From NCBI GenBank assembly GCA_902801845.1, contig CADCJW010000001.1, forward strand, positions 80,376-144,375: DNA of 64,000 bases. Reading direction: 5' to 3'. This DNA comes from an uncultured Eubacteriales bacterium (GTDB taxonomy: Bacteria > Bacillota > Clostridia > Christensenellales > CAG-138). Under the pieces are notes generated by a model. It did not search any database. It saw only the letters and a list, made by a program, of their open reading frames with translations, and was not told where the DNA came from. Shown here one piece after another: positions 7,673 to 15,676 of this stretch (position 1 is its first letter; the number at the start of each line of letters is the position of its first letter). The translations under genes were made by a program, and so were the position numbers.

Positions 7673-9364
7673 ATGGATAATTACAGATTACGCAATGCAA
7701 TCCTGAACGCCGCCTCACGCAACGCCGCCCTGGTCATCAAAAACGCCAACATAGTCAACGTGTTCACTGGGACCATCGAGCAAGGGGACGTGGCCGTTCG
7801 CGACGGCATCATCCTTGGCATCGGCAACTACTCCGGCCGGGAGGAAATCGACGCAAAAGGGGCCTATCTGTGCCCCGGTCTCATCGACGGTCACGTGCAT
7901 ATCGAATCCTCCATGGCCCATCCCTCCCGCTTTGCCGACTGTGTGCTGCAGCAGGGCACCACAACGGTGATTGCCGACCCCCACGAGATCGCCAACGCCT
8001 GCGGCACGGACGGCATCCAATACATGCTGGATCAAACGGAATGGCTCCCCCTCTCCGTGTTCTTTATGATCCCCTCCTGCGTCCCCTGCACCAGCTTCGA
8101 GACCAGCGGCGCCAAGCTGGTGGCCACCGATATGGAGCCGTTCCTTTCTCATAAACGTGTCATCGGTCTGGGCGAGGTCATGGACTACGTTTCGGTGGTC
8201 TCAGGAGACGGCGAGATGCTGGATAAGCTGAAGCTCTTCGAGCGCCGCCCCATCGACGGCCATGCGCCCCTCCTCTCCGGCGATGATCTGAACGCCTATT
8301 GCATCGCAGGGCCCCGCACCGATCACGAATGTTCCACATACGACGAGATTTTCGAAAAGATGCGTAAGGGCATGCGCATCCATATCCGCGTTGGCTCCGC
8401 CTGCCGAGGCATGGAAGAGTTGATGCGCAAGGTCGCGGACAATAAGCTCCCCACCCGCCGGATGCTCTTCTGCACCGATGACAAGCACCTGGAGGATATC
8501 GAGCGGGAGGGCCATATCAATTACATTTTGCGCCTGGCCGTGGCCAACGGCATCTCCCCCATCGAGGCCGTCCAGATGGCCACCATCAACGCTGCTGAGA
8601 CCTATGGCTTACAGCGGTACGGCGCCATCGCCCCCGGCTACCGAGCCGACATGGTCCTCTTCGACAACCTCACCGACTTCAACCCCCTCATGGTCTTTTC
8701 CAACGGGATCCAGTTCAAGCCCCATTCCGACACACTCCTCAAGCGGGATCCCCGCATCTATAACAGCGTCCACCTCGCCCCTCGAAAACCCGGCATTTTG
8801 GACTTGCCCGTCCATGAAAACATGCCCGTGATCAACCTGGTCCCCGGGGAATTGATCACCAATCTGACCTTTGAAACGGTGCCGGAAAAGGATGGCAAGT
8901 TCATGCCCACGCCGGATATCCTGAAAGCGGCCGTCTTTGAGCGGCACATGTCCTCCGGTCGGGTGGGTGTGGGCATTCTCAGGGGCATGCGCCTCGCCAA
9001 CGGGGCCATCGCCTCCACCGTGGGCCATGATTCCCACAATTTGATCGTCGTTGGCGACAACGACGGAGATATGCTCGCGGCGGTGGACGCCCTGGAAGCG
9101 GCCTCCGGCGGCTTCGTGGTGGTGAGCCAAGGCAAGGTACAGGCTCAGCTCCCCCTGCCCATTGCGGGGCTTATGAGTGATCTGCCCCTCCACGAGATCA
9201 TCGAGCGGCAGAAGCAGCTGCTCACCGCTTTCCGCTCCATCGGCGAGTATCCGGACGGTGACCCCTTCGTGACCCTTTCCTTCATCGCTCTCCCGGTGAT
9301 CCCATACGTGCGCATCACCGATATGGGCGTGTTCGACGTGACCAAGATGCAATTCGTGCAATAA
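7673..9364 (+). CDS. ade: Adenine deaminase
   Basis: The 563-residue enzyme deaminates adenine to hypoxanthine. The N-terminal amidohydrolase domain shows GLIDGHVHIESSM (His74, His76), TTTVIADPHEIAN, and FCTDDKH; the C-terminal half carries VGHDSHNLIVVGDND and the closing SFIALPVIPYVRITD, which mark bacterial Ade rather than adenosine deaminase. Length fits the family (about 560-600). It heads the rightward operon, 12 bases before the hydroxylase large subunit, so hypoxanthine made here could be passed to that enzyme. Confidence 0.93.
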   Translation: MDNYRLRNAILNAASRNAALVIKNANIVNVFTGTIEQGDVAVRDGIILGIGNYSGREEIDAKGAYLCPGLIDGHVHIESSMAHPSRFADCVLQQGTTTVIADPHEIANACGTDGIQYMLDQTEWLPLSVFFMIPSCVPCTSFETSGAKLVATDMEPFLSHKRVIGLGEVMDYVSVVSGDGEMLDKLKLFERRPIDGHAPLLSGDDLNAYCIAGPRTDHECSTYDEIFEKMRKGMRIHIRVGSACRGMEELMRKVADNKLPTRRMLFCTDDKHLEDIEREGHINYILRLAVANGISPIEAVQMATINAAETYGLQRYGAIAPGYRADMVLFDNLTDFNPLMVFSNGIQFKPHSDTLLKRDPRIYNSVHLAPRKPGILDLPVHENMPVINLVPGELITNLTFETVPEKDGKFMPTPDILKAAVFERHMSSGRVGVGILRGMRLANGAIASTVGHDSHNLIVVGDNDGDMLAAVDALEAASGGFVVVSQGKVQAQLPLPIAGLMSDLPLHEIIERQKQLLTAFRSIGEYPDGDPFVTLSFIALPVIPYVRITDMGVFDVTKMQFVQ

Positions 9365-9376
9365 AGGAGGATATCC

Positions 9377-11686
9377 ATGATCGTAGGAAAAAGTGTGCCC
9401 CGCGTGGACGCGTTCGATAAGGTGACCGGGCGTGCCAAATATACGGACGATCTATGCGATCGGAGCGCCCTGCTCATCCGTGTGGTGCGCTCCACCATCG
9501 CCCACGGGTTTGTGAAATCCGTGGACATCTCCGAAGCCATGAAGGTGCCGGGGGTCGTACGGATATTCACCTGCTTCGACGTGCCCGATATCCCCTTCCC
9601 CACGGCCGGGCACCCCTGGTCCGTGGAAGAGGCCCATCAGGATGTGGCGGATCGACTGCTGCTCAACCGGCACGTTCGCTACTATGGCGACGACGTGGCG
9701 GCGGTGGTGGCTGAAAACGAGGTGGCCTGCGCCCAGGCGGCAAGGCTGGTGAAGGTGGAATACGAGGAGCTCCCCTTTGTTCTGGATCCCATCGAAGCCA
9801 TGCAGGAGGGACAGCCCTGCATCCACGAGGAATTCCCCAACAACATCCTGAAGCACACCTCCATTCGCAAAGGCAACTATGAGGAAGCCCGCCAGGAGCC
9901 GGGCCTCGTCTGCATCGACAAGTGGTATACCACCCCCACGGTCCAGCACTGCCACATCGAAAACTTCATCTGCTACGCCTATGAGGAGGCCGGCAAGACC
10001 GTCATCGTCTCCTCCACCCAGATCCCCCACATCGTGCGCCGCACGGTGGGTCAGGCCATAGGTGTCCCCTGGGGTTCCGTCCGCATCATCAAACCCTATA
10101 TCGGCGGCGGCTTCGGCAACAAGCAGGACACCCTCTACGAGCCCCTCTGCGGCTGGATCTGCAGGGAGCTGGGCGGACGGCTGGTGAAGATCGACATCCC
10201 CCGGGAGGATACCTTCATCAGCAACCGGGTCCGTCACGCCATCAAATTCCACATCATCTCCTATGTGCGGCCCGACGGCACCTATGTGGCGAGGAAGCTG
10301 GAAATGTTCTCCGATCAGGGCGCCTATGCCTCCCACGGCCATTCCATCGCCGCCAAGGGCATGGGCTGCTTCCCCCAGATGTACCCCTGTCCCAACCTCG
10401 AATGTGACGCCTATACGGTCTACACCAACAAATCCGTGTCCGGCGCCATGCGGGGATATGGTATCCCCCAGGCCATGTTCGCCTTTGAGAGCCACACCGA
10501 CGACGTGTGCAAGGCCCTGGGGCTCGATCCGGTGGCGTTCCGCCGGAAGAACATCATGCCTCAGGGGTTCAAGGATGGGTTCTCCAAAAACGAAAACTAC
10601 TTCGATACCTTCAACCAGTGCATGGACAAGGCCATCGAGTACATGGACTACTGGAAGAAGCGGGAGGAGTTCAAGGACCAGACCGGCGATATCCGCAGGG
10701 GCATCGGCCTTTCCTGCTTCTGGTACAACACGGGCGTCTGGCCCATCTCCCTGGAGCATTCCTCCTGCCGCATGGTCCTGAACCAGGACGGCACCATCCA
10801 GCTGCAGGTGGGCGAAACGGAGATCGGTCAGGGCGCGGACACGGCTTATGCCCAGATGGCGGCGGAGGTCATCGGGCTAAAGGATTATACGGACGTGCAC
10901 GTGATCTCCAACCAGGACACGGACGTGACCCCCTTCGGCCTTGGGGCGTACGCCTCTCGCCAGACCTACATGTGCGGCTTCTCCATCACGCAAACGGGCC
11001 AGATCCTGAAGAAAAAGATCCTGGAATATGCCAACGAGCTCACCCGGGTACCCGTCTTCGATCTGGATATCGAGGAGGGCAACATCATCCGCGCCACGGA
11101 CGGCCGGGTGCTGATGCCTCTGTCTGATTTGGCTACGGAGGCCTTCTACAGCCTGACCCACAGCGTCCATATCACGGCGGAGTCCACCTACCAGATCAAA
11201 TCCAACGCATATTCCTTCGGCTGCTGCGTCGCCGAAGTGGAGGTGGACGTGCCCCTGTGCCGGGCCCAGGTGAAGAAGATCATCAACGTTCACGACTGCG
11301 GTCGGCTCATCAACCCGGCTTTGGCGGAAGCCCAGGTGGAGGGCGGCATGAGCATGGGCATCGGCTACGCCCTTTCCGAGCAGCTTCTGTACGACCCCAA
11401 GACCGGTCGGGGCCTCAACAACAACCTCCTCGATTACAAGCTTTCCACCACGTTGGATCACCCCCATTTGGAAGCCCAGTTCGTGGAGAATCCCGAGCCC
11501 ACCAACCCCTTTGGCACCAAGGCCCTGGGCGAGCCCCCGGCCACGCCCGTGGCGCCGGCCATCCGTAACGCCATTTTAAACGCAACCGGCGTGGAGGTGG
11601 ACGATTTGCCCATGAACCCCAAGGTGCTGTTCAAGCGCTTCAGCGAGGAAGGCCTCATTCACGATCCCTGGAGAGAGGAGAAATAA
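9377..11686 (+). CDS. xdhA: Xanthine dehydrogenase-type molybdenum hydroxylase, molybdopterin-binding subunit
   Basis: This 769-residue chain is the catalytic subunit of a three-subunit molybdenum hydroxylase. It starts with the hammerhead domain (RVDAFDKVTGRAKYTDD), and has the cofactor motifs GGGFGNKQD (about residue 243), GAYASHGHSI, AMRGYGIPQA (about 358), GQGADTAYAQ and GTKALGEPP, where the Glu of GEPP (about 720) is the expected catalytic base. AGGAGG precedes the ATG. Its partners follow directly. Neighbouring ade and guaD point to hypoxanthine/xanthine as substrate, although a related purine or N-heterocycle hydroxylase (XdhD type) is possible. A YqeB gene at 32111 raises the possibility of a selenium-labile cofactor. 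Confidence 0.9.
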   Translation: MIVGKSVPRVDAFDKVTGRAKYTDDLCDRSALLIRVVRSTIAHGFVKSVDISEAMKVPGVVRIFTCFDVPDIPFPTAGHPWSVEEAHQDVADRLLLNRHVRYYGDDVAAVVAENEVACAQAARLVKVEYEELPFVLDPIEAMQEGQPCIHEEFPNNILKHTSIRKGNYEEARQEPGLVCIDKWYTTPTVQHCHIENFICYAYEEAGKTVIVSSTQIPHIVRRTVGQAIGVPWGSVRIIKPYIGGGFGNKQDTLYEPLCGWICRELGGRLVKIDIPREDTFISNRVRHAIKFHIISYVRPDGTYVARKLEMFSDQGAYASHGHSIAAKGMGCFPQMYPCPNLECDAYTVYTNKSVSGAMRGYGIPQAMFAFESHTDDVCKALGLDPVAFRRKNIMPQGFKDGFSKNENYFDTFNQCMDKAIEYMDYWKKREEFKDQTGDIRRGIGLSCFWYNTGVWPISLEHSSCRMVLNQDGTIQLQVGETEIGQGADTAYAQMAAEVIGLKDYTDVHVISNQDTDVTPFGLGAYASRQTYMCGFSITQTGQILKKKILEYANELTRVPVFDLDIEEGNIIRATDGRVLMPLSDLATEAFYSLTHSVHITAESTYQIKSNAYSFGCCVAEVEVDVPLCRAQVKKIINVHDCGRLINPALAEAQVEGGMSMGIGYALSEQLLYDPKTGRGLNNNLLDYKLSTTLDHPHLEAQFVENPEPTNPFGTKALGEPPATPVAPAIRNAILNATGVEVDDLPMNPKVLFKRFSEEGLIHDPWREEK

Positions 11687-11689
11687 GCC

Positions 11690-12574
11690 ATGTACGATAT
11701 GAAAGAACTATATGAAGCCTTCTCAGTACAGGAGGCCATCGAGCTCCGTCTGGCCCACCCCGAGGCACAGATCATCGCCGGTGGGTCCGACGTGTTGGTC
11801 CAGATGCGGGAGGGCAAGCGGGCCGGCAAGGAGCTGATCTCCATCTACCTGATCGACGAGCTCAGGGGCGTGTCCCTGGACGAGGACGGCGCCATTCGCA
11901 TCGGGTCTTTGACCAGCTTCTCCCACATCACGAAGGATCCCATCATCCAGAAATACATCAACGTGCTGGGCGAAGCCGTGGACCTGGTGGGTGGGCCCCA
12001 GATCCGGAACATCGGCACCATCGGCGGGAACACCTGCAACGGCGTGACCAGCGCCGACTCCGCCTCCACCCTTCACGCCTTGGAGGCCATTATCGAGCTC
12101 ACGGGACCCAACGGAAAGCGGCTGGTGCCCATCAAGGACTTCTATATCAAGGCCAGCACCGTGGACATCCGGGAGGGTGAGATCCAGACCGCCATCCTTA
12201 TCCCCAAGGCAAGCTACGAGAACACCTTCGGCTCCTATTATAAATACGCCATGCGCAACGCCATGGACATCGCCACCACGGGCTGCTCCGTGAACGTGCG
12301 GCTGTCCCCCGACAAGCAAACCTTCGACCGGGTGCGCATCGCCTATGGCGTGGCAGGGCCGGTGCCCATGCGGGCGCCCTCGGCGGAGGCGCTCATCCAG
12401 GGCAAGCCCCTAACCCTTGAGAACGCGGAAGCCTTCTCTTTGGAGGTCTTGAAGGATATCAATCCCCGGGATTCCTGGCGGGCGCCCAAGGCCTTCCGGC
12501 AGCATATTTCCGTGGAGATGGCCAAGCGGTGCCTCATGGAAGCCACCAAGCGTTGTGGAGGTGAAATCAAATGA
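11690..12574 (+). CDS. xdhB: Molybdenum hydroxylase FAD-binding subunit
   Basis: The 294-residue protein has the FAD-binding fold of CoxM/XdhB: IIAGGSDVLVQMREGK (about residues 24-39), IGSLTSFSHI, IRNIGTIGGNTCNGVTSADS (about 103-122) and a C-terminal CO-dehydrogenase-flavoprotein domain. It would carry electrons from the iron-sulfur subunit to the acceptor. Its start lies 3 bases after the large-subunit stop, and its end overlaps the 2Fe-2S subunit start by 4 bases (ATGA), so the three chains are made together. Confidence 0.9.
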   Translation: MYDMKELYEAFSVQEAIELRLAHPEAQIIAGGSDVLVQMREGKRAGKELISIYLIDELRGVSLDEDGAIRIGSLTSFSHITKDPIIQKYINVLGEAVDLVGGPQIRNIGTIGGNTCNGVTSADSASTLHALEAIIELTGPNGKRLVPIKDFYIKASTVDIREGEIQTAILIPKASYENTFGSYYKYAMRNAMDIATTGCSVNVRLSPDKQTFDRVRIAYGVAGPVPMRAPSAEALIQGKPLTLENAEAFSLEVLKDINPRDSWRAPKAFRQHISVEMAKRCLMEATKRCGGEIK

Positions 12575-13065
12575 AGGATCAGTATCGGCTCATCGAATTC
12601 AATCTGAACGGCAAGGACGTGGCCTGCATGGTGGATTGCCGGGCCTCCCTCACCGATATGCTCCGCAACGACTTCCGTCTCACTTCCGTGAAGAAGGGAT
12701 GCGAGGTGGGCGAATGCGGCGCCTGCAACGTGATCATCGACGGGGAGTGCTACAACTCCTGCATCTATCTGGCCGTCTGGGTCCGGGGCAAGCATGTGCG
12801 GACGCTGGAAAGCCTGATGGGCCCCAACGGGGAGCTCTCCGATATCCAGCAGGCATTCATCGACGAGACCGCTGTCCAATGCGGCTTCTGCACGCCAGGG
12901 TTCATCATGTCCGCTGTGGAGATCTTGGAATCCGGCAAGCTCTATACCCGGGACGAGCTCAGAAAGCTGCTCTCGGGGCATCTGTGTCGCTGCACCGGGT
13001 ATGAGAACATCCTCAACGCCGTGGAAAAGACCATGAAGAAGCGGCTGGGGATTGTGGAAGAATAA
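12571..13065 (+). CDS. xdhC: Molybdenum hydroxylase [2Fe-2S] subunit
   Basis: This 164-residue subunit holds two [2Fe-2S] clusters. The plant-ferredoxin-like half has GCEVGECGACNVIIDGEC plus YNSC (about residues 47-68); the helical half has CGFCTPGFIM and HLCRCTGYENI (about 108-145). It moves electrons from molybdenum to FAD. The gene is last in the operon and overlaps xdhB by 4 bases; a hairpin cluster follows. It should not be confused with the XdhC maturation chaperone of other nomenclatures. Confidence 0.93.
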   Translation: MKDQYRLIEFNLNGKDVACMVDCRASLTDMLRNDFRLTSVKKGCEVGECGACNVIIDGECYNSCIYLAVWVRGKHVRTLESLMGPNGELSDIQQAFIDETAVQCGFCTPGFIMSAVEILESGKLYTRDELRKLLSGHLCRCTGYENILNAVEKTMKKRLGIVEE

Positions 13066-13080
13066 GGATTGATTAAAAGT

Positions 13081-13106
13081 ACACCTTTTCTTGAAAGAAA
13101 AGGTGT
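13081..13106. terminator. First hairpin after the hydroxylase operon
   Basis: Arms ACACCTTTTCT and AGAAAAGGTGT form an 11-bp stem 15 bases after xdhC. No clean T-tract follows on the plus strand, so it may be a processing or pausing hairpin, or part of a palindromic repeat, rather than a full terminator. Confidence 0.5.
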
Positions 13107-13129
13107 GCAAAAGAACTTTACTGAAATAA

Positions 13130-13176
13130 AAAAGCTTAATGGGTGTTATCTATTGACCCCTTAAGCTTTTCTTTTT
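13130..13176. terminator. Bidirectional terminator between xdhC and the glycohydrolase gene
   Basis: AAAAGCTTAA (13130-13139) pairs with TTAAGCTTTT (13161-13170), extended by GGG/CCC. TTTTCTTTTT follows on the plus strand and TTTTTTATTT on the minus strand, so it can end both converging transcripts. Confidence 0.75.
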
Positions 13177-13178
13177 GG

Positions 13179-13213
13179 GCGACTTTTGCTGTTCACAGAA
13201 AAGAAAAAGTCGC
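13179..13213. terminator. Third hairpin, next to the glycohydrolase stop
   Basis: GCGACTTTT (13179-13187) pairs with AAAAGTCGC (13205-13213). It stands 12 bases after the minus-strand gene's stop. Together with the two hairpins before it, it makes an unusually dense convergent intergenic region. Confidence 0.5.
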
Positions 13214-13224
13214 AAGAAAAAAGA

Positions 13225-14196
13225 TTATTCCTGCGGAATGGTAGACAGCCTCACGGCGTAGGCACGGATCACGTTGCACAGCTCTACCCCGTCCCGCCAC
13301 TCCACGGGGATGGCCCCCGCCCCCAGCAGCGTGCCCATGATGTTTCCGCAAATGGAGCCGGTGGAATCGGAATCCCCATCATGGTTCACGGCAAGTCGCA
13401 CGGCCTGTGGGAAGTCGTTGGGGAAACTTAGCGCGCTGTAGACGGCGATGGACAGCGCTTCCTCTCCTACCCAGCCGCCGCCTAACTCCTTGACCGTAGG
13501 CGCGCAGGGACGCCCCTCCTCCGCCAAAGCGACAGCCTTCTCTAAACCCGCCAAAGTGCTTTCAGCACCCTCGATCTGGTCAAGCTCCGCCATGACGTCC
13601 GTCACCGCGTCGGGCAGGGACTGGCCGTAATACAGCCGCTGCAAAAGCATGGCCAAGGCACCAGCGGAGATGTACCCGCCGGGATGGCCATGGGTGATAG
13701 CTGCCACGCGGCAGCCTAAGCTGAACGCATCCGGGAACACAGCGCAGGGAGCCACCCGCATGACGCCGCCGCAGCCCCGACTGTTGTTGATCGGCTTGGC
13801 CAGGGTGCCCATCTTCCCGCCGCTGAGGCTGGAAAGACAGGTGGACCCAGGCGCACGGGAGGCATAGAGCGGCTTTTCGTTGAGCAGCCCGCCCTCATAC
13901 TTGGCGCCCGGCATCTTAGCGAGGGACTGGGTATAGTACCACCTGAGATAGGAGCGATAGACGCATTTGACCGGCGATTGCTTCGTCTTATAGGCGTTCA
14001 AGAGTCCCTCCGCCGTAAAGAGGGTCATCTGCGTATCGTCGGAGATAAGGTTGCTGTTGGAGATATCGCGTACGCCGGCGCCGCCGAAGTATCGGGCGAT
14101 CTCGGCATAGCGCATGAACTCCACGGGATACCCCATGGCATCCCCGATGGCGCCGCCCAAAAGGCACCCGATCATCCGACTTTTCCGGCCAGGCAT
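13225..14196 (-). CDS. ADP-ribosylglycohydrolase family protein
   Basis: The product (about 323 residues) has the DraG/ARH fold signatures: GCLLGGAIGDAMGYPVEF near the N-terminus, SDDTQMTLFTAEGLL, the HGHPGGY loop, and AVNHDGDSDSTGSICGNI near residue 285, whose Asp residues bind the two metal ions. Such enzymes remove ADP-ribose from proteins or nucleic acids, or act on related N-ribosides. The ATG at 14196 has GGAG 8 bases upstream, so I prefer it to the ATG at 14238. It stands alone, convergent with the hydroxylase operon; its true substrate is unknown. Confidence 0.85.
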   Translation of the reverse strand: MPGRKSRMIGCLLGGAIGDAMGYPVEFMRYAEIARYFGGAGVRDISNSNLISDDTQMTLFTAEGLLNAYKTKQSPVKCVYRSYLRWYYTQSLAKMPGAKYEGGLLNEKPLYASRAPGSTCLSSLSGGKMGTLAKPINNSRGCGGVMRVAPCAVFPDAFSLGCRVAAITHGHPGGYISAGALAMLLQRLYYGQSLPDAVTDVMAELDQIEGAESTLAGLEKAVALAEEGRPCAPTVKELGGGWVGEEALSIAVYSALSFPNDFPQAVRLAVNHDGDSDSTGSICGNIMGTLLGAGAIPVEWRDGVELCNVIRAYAVRLSTIPQE

Positions 14197-14356
14197 GGAC
14201 GCAACTCCTTCCGTATCTATTGCTCTATACCATATCACATGTTCATACTTTGTTCAATATATTTTTGAGATTTTTGGACACAAAAACAGAAGATATGGTG
14301 ATCGATCCCTGGATCTATCACCATATCTTGGGTCAAATCGGAAATATATGGAACGA

Positions 14357-14980
14357 TCAGCTCTTTCTCAGAACGTGCCAAACGACTCCGCCGCCGAAGC
14401 CGCAGCCTTCATACAGGTCGCGGGGAGAAGACGGATCGTCTTCCTTTCCAGAGACGGTCACGAACCCGGCCTTACCCTGCAAGCGAAACAGAAGCTCGTT
14501 GACGATGATCCTCCCACATCCTCGACGACGATGCGCCGGGGAGACCTGGATCCATTCCAGGATCCCCTCCCTCACGTCCCTGTCCAGCTCCGCAATGCCG
14601 GAGGCCACGATCTCTCCAGTACTGTTGTCCAAGATGGCCAGCCATAGCTCGGGCGAATAGGTGGGATGCAAGCGATAGGCGGCCAACTCCGCCTCAGTTA
14701 CTCTTTCCTCCTCATAGCAGGAAGCGATATGCTCGGACAGCGTCCTTTCATCAGGGCATGCAAAGCGGTATCCCTCGGGCAGGCTCGGTGCTTCGATCCC
14801 CTGCATACGGTGGATAAGCTTGAAATAGGGGGTGTCAATATAGCCCGCGTGATCCTCTTGCAGGCGCGGGTCGTCCTCCCGCAGGATCAGTAGGTCATCG
14901 GGGATAAATATGTTGTTTGTCTTCCAGAACGGCAGGGACGAGGCCCCGCATGGATCGTGGAGGTAGTGAGCTTTATCCAT
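14357..14980 (-). CDS. GNAT family N-acetyltransferase, apparently leaderless
   Basis: The protein (about 207 residues) carries the acetyl-CoA site of GNAT enzymes: LEWIQVSPAHRRRGCGRII followed by a C-terminal LYEGCGFGGG. The ATG at 14980 gives the usual start of this subgroup (MDKAHYLHDPCGASSLPFWK). There is no ribosome binding site; instead TATACT ends 7 bases before the ATG, so transcription should begin at or next to the start codon. The upstream in-frame extension would run through a palindromic element and is rejected. Substrate unknown. Confidence 0.82.
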   Translation of the reverse strand: MDKAHYLHDPCGASSLPFWKTNNIFIPDDLLILREDDPRLQEDHAGYIDTPYFKLIHRMQGIEAPSLPEGYRFACPDERTLSEHIASCYEEERVTEAELAAYRLHPTYSPELWLAILDNSTGEIVASGIAELDRDVREGILEWIQVSPAHRRRGCGRIIVNELLFRLQGKAGFVTVSGKEDDPSSPRDLYEGCGFGGGVVWHVLRKS

Positions 14981-14987
14981 GGATAAG

Positions 14988-15016
14988 AGTATAGCACAGC
15001 AAAGATATAAGCACAA
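14988..15016 (-). promoter_or_regulatory. Promoter of the leaderless GNAT gene
   Basis: TTGTGC (15011-15016), 17-base spacer, TATACT (14988-14993), then 7 bases to the ATG. The -35 lies 3 bases from the edge of the palindromic element at 15020. Confidence 0.7.
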
Positions 15017-15019
15017 CCA

Positions 15020-15131
15020 TGTGGAGGTGGGGAGAGTCGAACACTCGCCTGCGGGCTCGCGCAGGTCACAGCTCTGAGGCCCCACTGGGGCCTCATTCAC
15101 TACTGTGACCAGTTCGACCTCCCACCTCCGA
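15020..15131 (-). repeat. ssrA-derived palindromic element, copy 1
   Basis: Read on the minus strand it is a three-way junction: a 5' arm complementary to the ssrA 3' end (GGTCGAAC), a long hairpin, a short hairpin CTGCG/CGCAG, and a 3' arm that copies the ssrA 3' end (GTTCGACTCTCCCCACCTCC). The long hairpin is GGTCACAG/CTGTGACC, an asymmetric internal loop (T-AGTGAAT opposite AGAG), GAGGCCCC/GGGGCCTC and an AGT triloop. About 95 bases match copy 2 (15676) with one or two changes. A terminator hairpin lies just upstream on the minus strand. Function unknown; an attachment site, a mobile unit or a tRNA-mimic RNA are all possible. Confidence 0.75.
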
Positions 15132-15140
15132 TTATCAAAA

Positions 15141-15164
15141 AAAGCCACCCGTACGGGTGGCTTT
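15141..15164 (-). terminator. Intrinsic terminator after the 47-codon ORF
   Basis: Perfect palindrome AAAGCCACCCGT/ACGGGTGGCTTT; the minus strand continues with TTTTTTTGATAA, so it ends leftward transcription just after the stop at 15168. It also sits directly before palindromic element copy 1. Confidence 0.85.
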
Positions 15165-15167
15165 CTA

Positions 15168-15311
15168 CTAGCTAAAGATTGCTATTTTAACATATAGTGA
15201 GCTATCGTTAAATTTCGTAACGCAGAGAATAATATCTAAATCCAGATCTGCATTCTTTGCATAATTATATTCATCCATTAAGGATTTGTTGCTCTTTAGA
15301 AGTTTACCCAT
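15168..15311 (-). CDS. Small ORF, 47 aa, remnant of a zinc-ribbon (treble-clef) protein?
   Basis: The ORF reads MGKLLKSNKSLMDEYNYAK then NADLDLDIILCVTKFNDSS and ends VKIAIFS. AGGAG stands 7 bases before the ATG, and a terminator follows 4 bases after the stop, so it has the shape of a complete small gene. It is AT-rich (roughly 35% GC by eye) in a GC-rich chromosome, a sign of transfer. The segment LMDEYNYAKNADLDLD resembles the repeat unit of DUF4379-type treble-clef proteins (L..EWDYEKN..), but the following WW.C zinc residues are absent. I infer a truncated or frameshifted remnant, or a small protein of an integrated element. Confidence 0.5.
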   Translation of the reverse strand: MGKLLKSNKSLMDEYNYAKNADLDLDIILCVTKFNDSSLYVKIAIFS

Positions 15312-15479
15312 ATCATCACTCCTATCTGCCTGGTAAACATATTTATAAAGTCCTCAAATTGGCACTATAAGATTATTAACAATATACCACATTTGTGCCT
15401 GCTCGTAAATTGATAGTGCGGAATTGAAAAGTCCAAAAAAACCGGATTTAAGGCGTTAAAGGCGCTTTGGGGCAAAAAT
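15312..15479. other. AT-rich stretch between the small ORF and palindromic element 3
   Basis: No gene is supported. The base composition is clearly lower in GC than the flanks, and AT-rich hexamers suitable for a -10 box are frequent, but none pairs with a good -35. Likely the leader of the small ORF plus decayed foreign DNA. Confidence 0.4.
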
Positions 15480-15516
15480 ATAGGATTGCTATCTTGTAAA
15501 AAAATAACAATCCTAT
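15480..15516 (-). terminator. Terminator after palindromic element 3
   Basis: ATAGGATTG (15480-15488) pairs with CAATCCTAT (15508-15516); the next pair is a mismatch on the plus strand but a G-U wobble on the minus strand. ATTTTTG follows on the minus strand. Confidence 0.7.
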
Positions 15517-15518
15517 GA

Positions 15519-15632
15519 TGGTGGAGGTGGGGAGAGCCTCCTCTCGCCCTCGACGGCCTCGGTCAGGGCGCGGGAAAATAGTCCACCGGACTGTTTTCTT
15601 ACACGCGCCCAGTTCGACTCTCCCCTTACCCA
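15519..15632 (-). repeat. ssrA-derived palindromic element, variant copy 3
   Basis: It keeps the same arms (AGTCGAACTGG at the 5' side; CTCTCCCCACCTCCACCA, an exact ssrA 3' end with CCA, at the 3' side of the minus strand) but has a different core: GGGCGCG/CGCGCCC, an internal loop, GAAAA-AGTCC/GGACT-TTTTC and a GGT loop. It is flanked on both sides by terminators. This is a second subfamily with the same architecture. Confidence 0.65.
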
Positions 15633-15636
15633 TTGT

Positions 15637-15676
15637 ACAAACAAAAACACCGCACATAGGCGGTGCTTTTGTTTGT
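15637..15676 (-). terminator. Terminator between palindromic elements 2 and 3
   Basis: CACCGC (15648-15653) pairs with GCGGTG (15660-15665) and the A/T-rich flanks extend the stem (ACAAACAAAA with TTTTGTTTGT). A plus-strand A/C mismatch becomes a U-G wobble on the minus strand, favouring leftward transcription. Confidence 0.75.
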
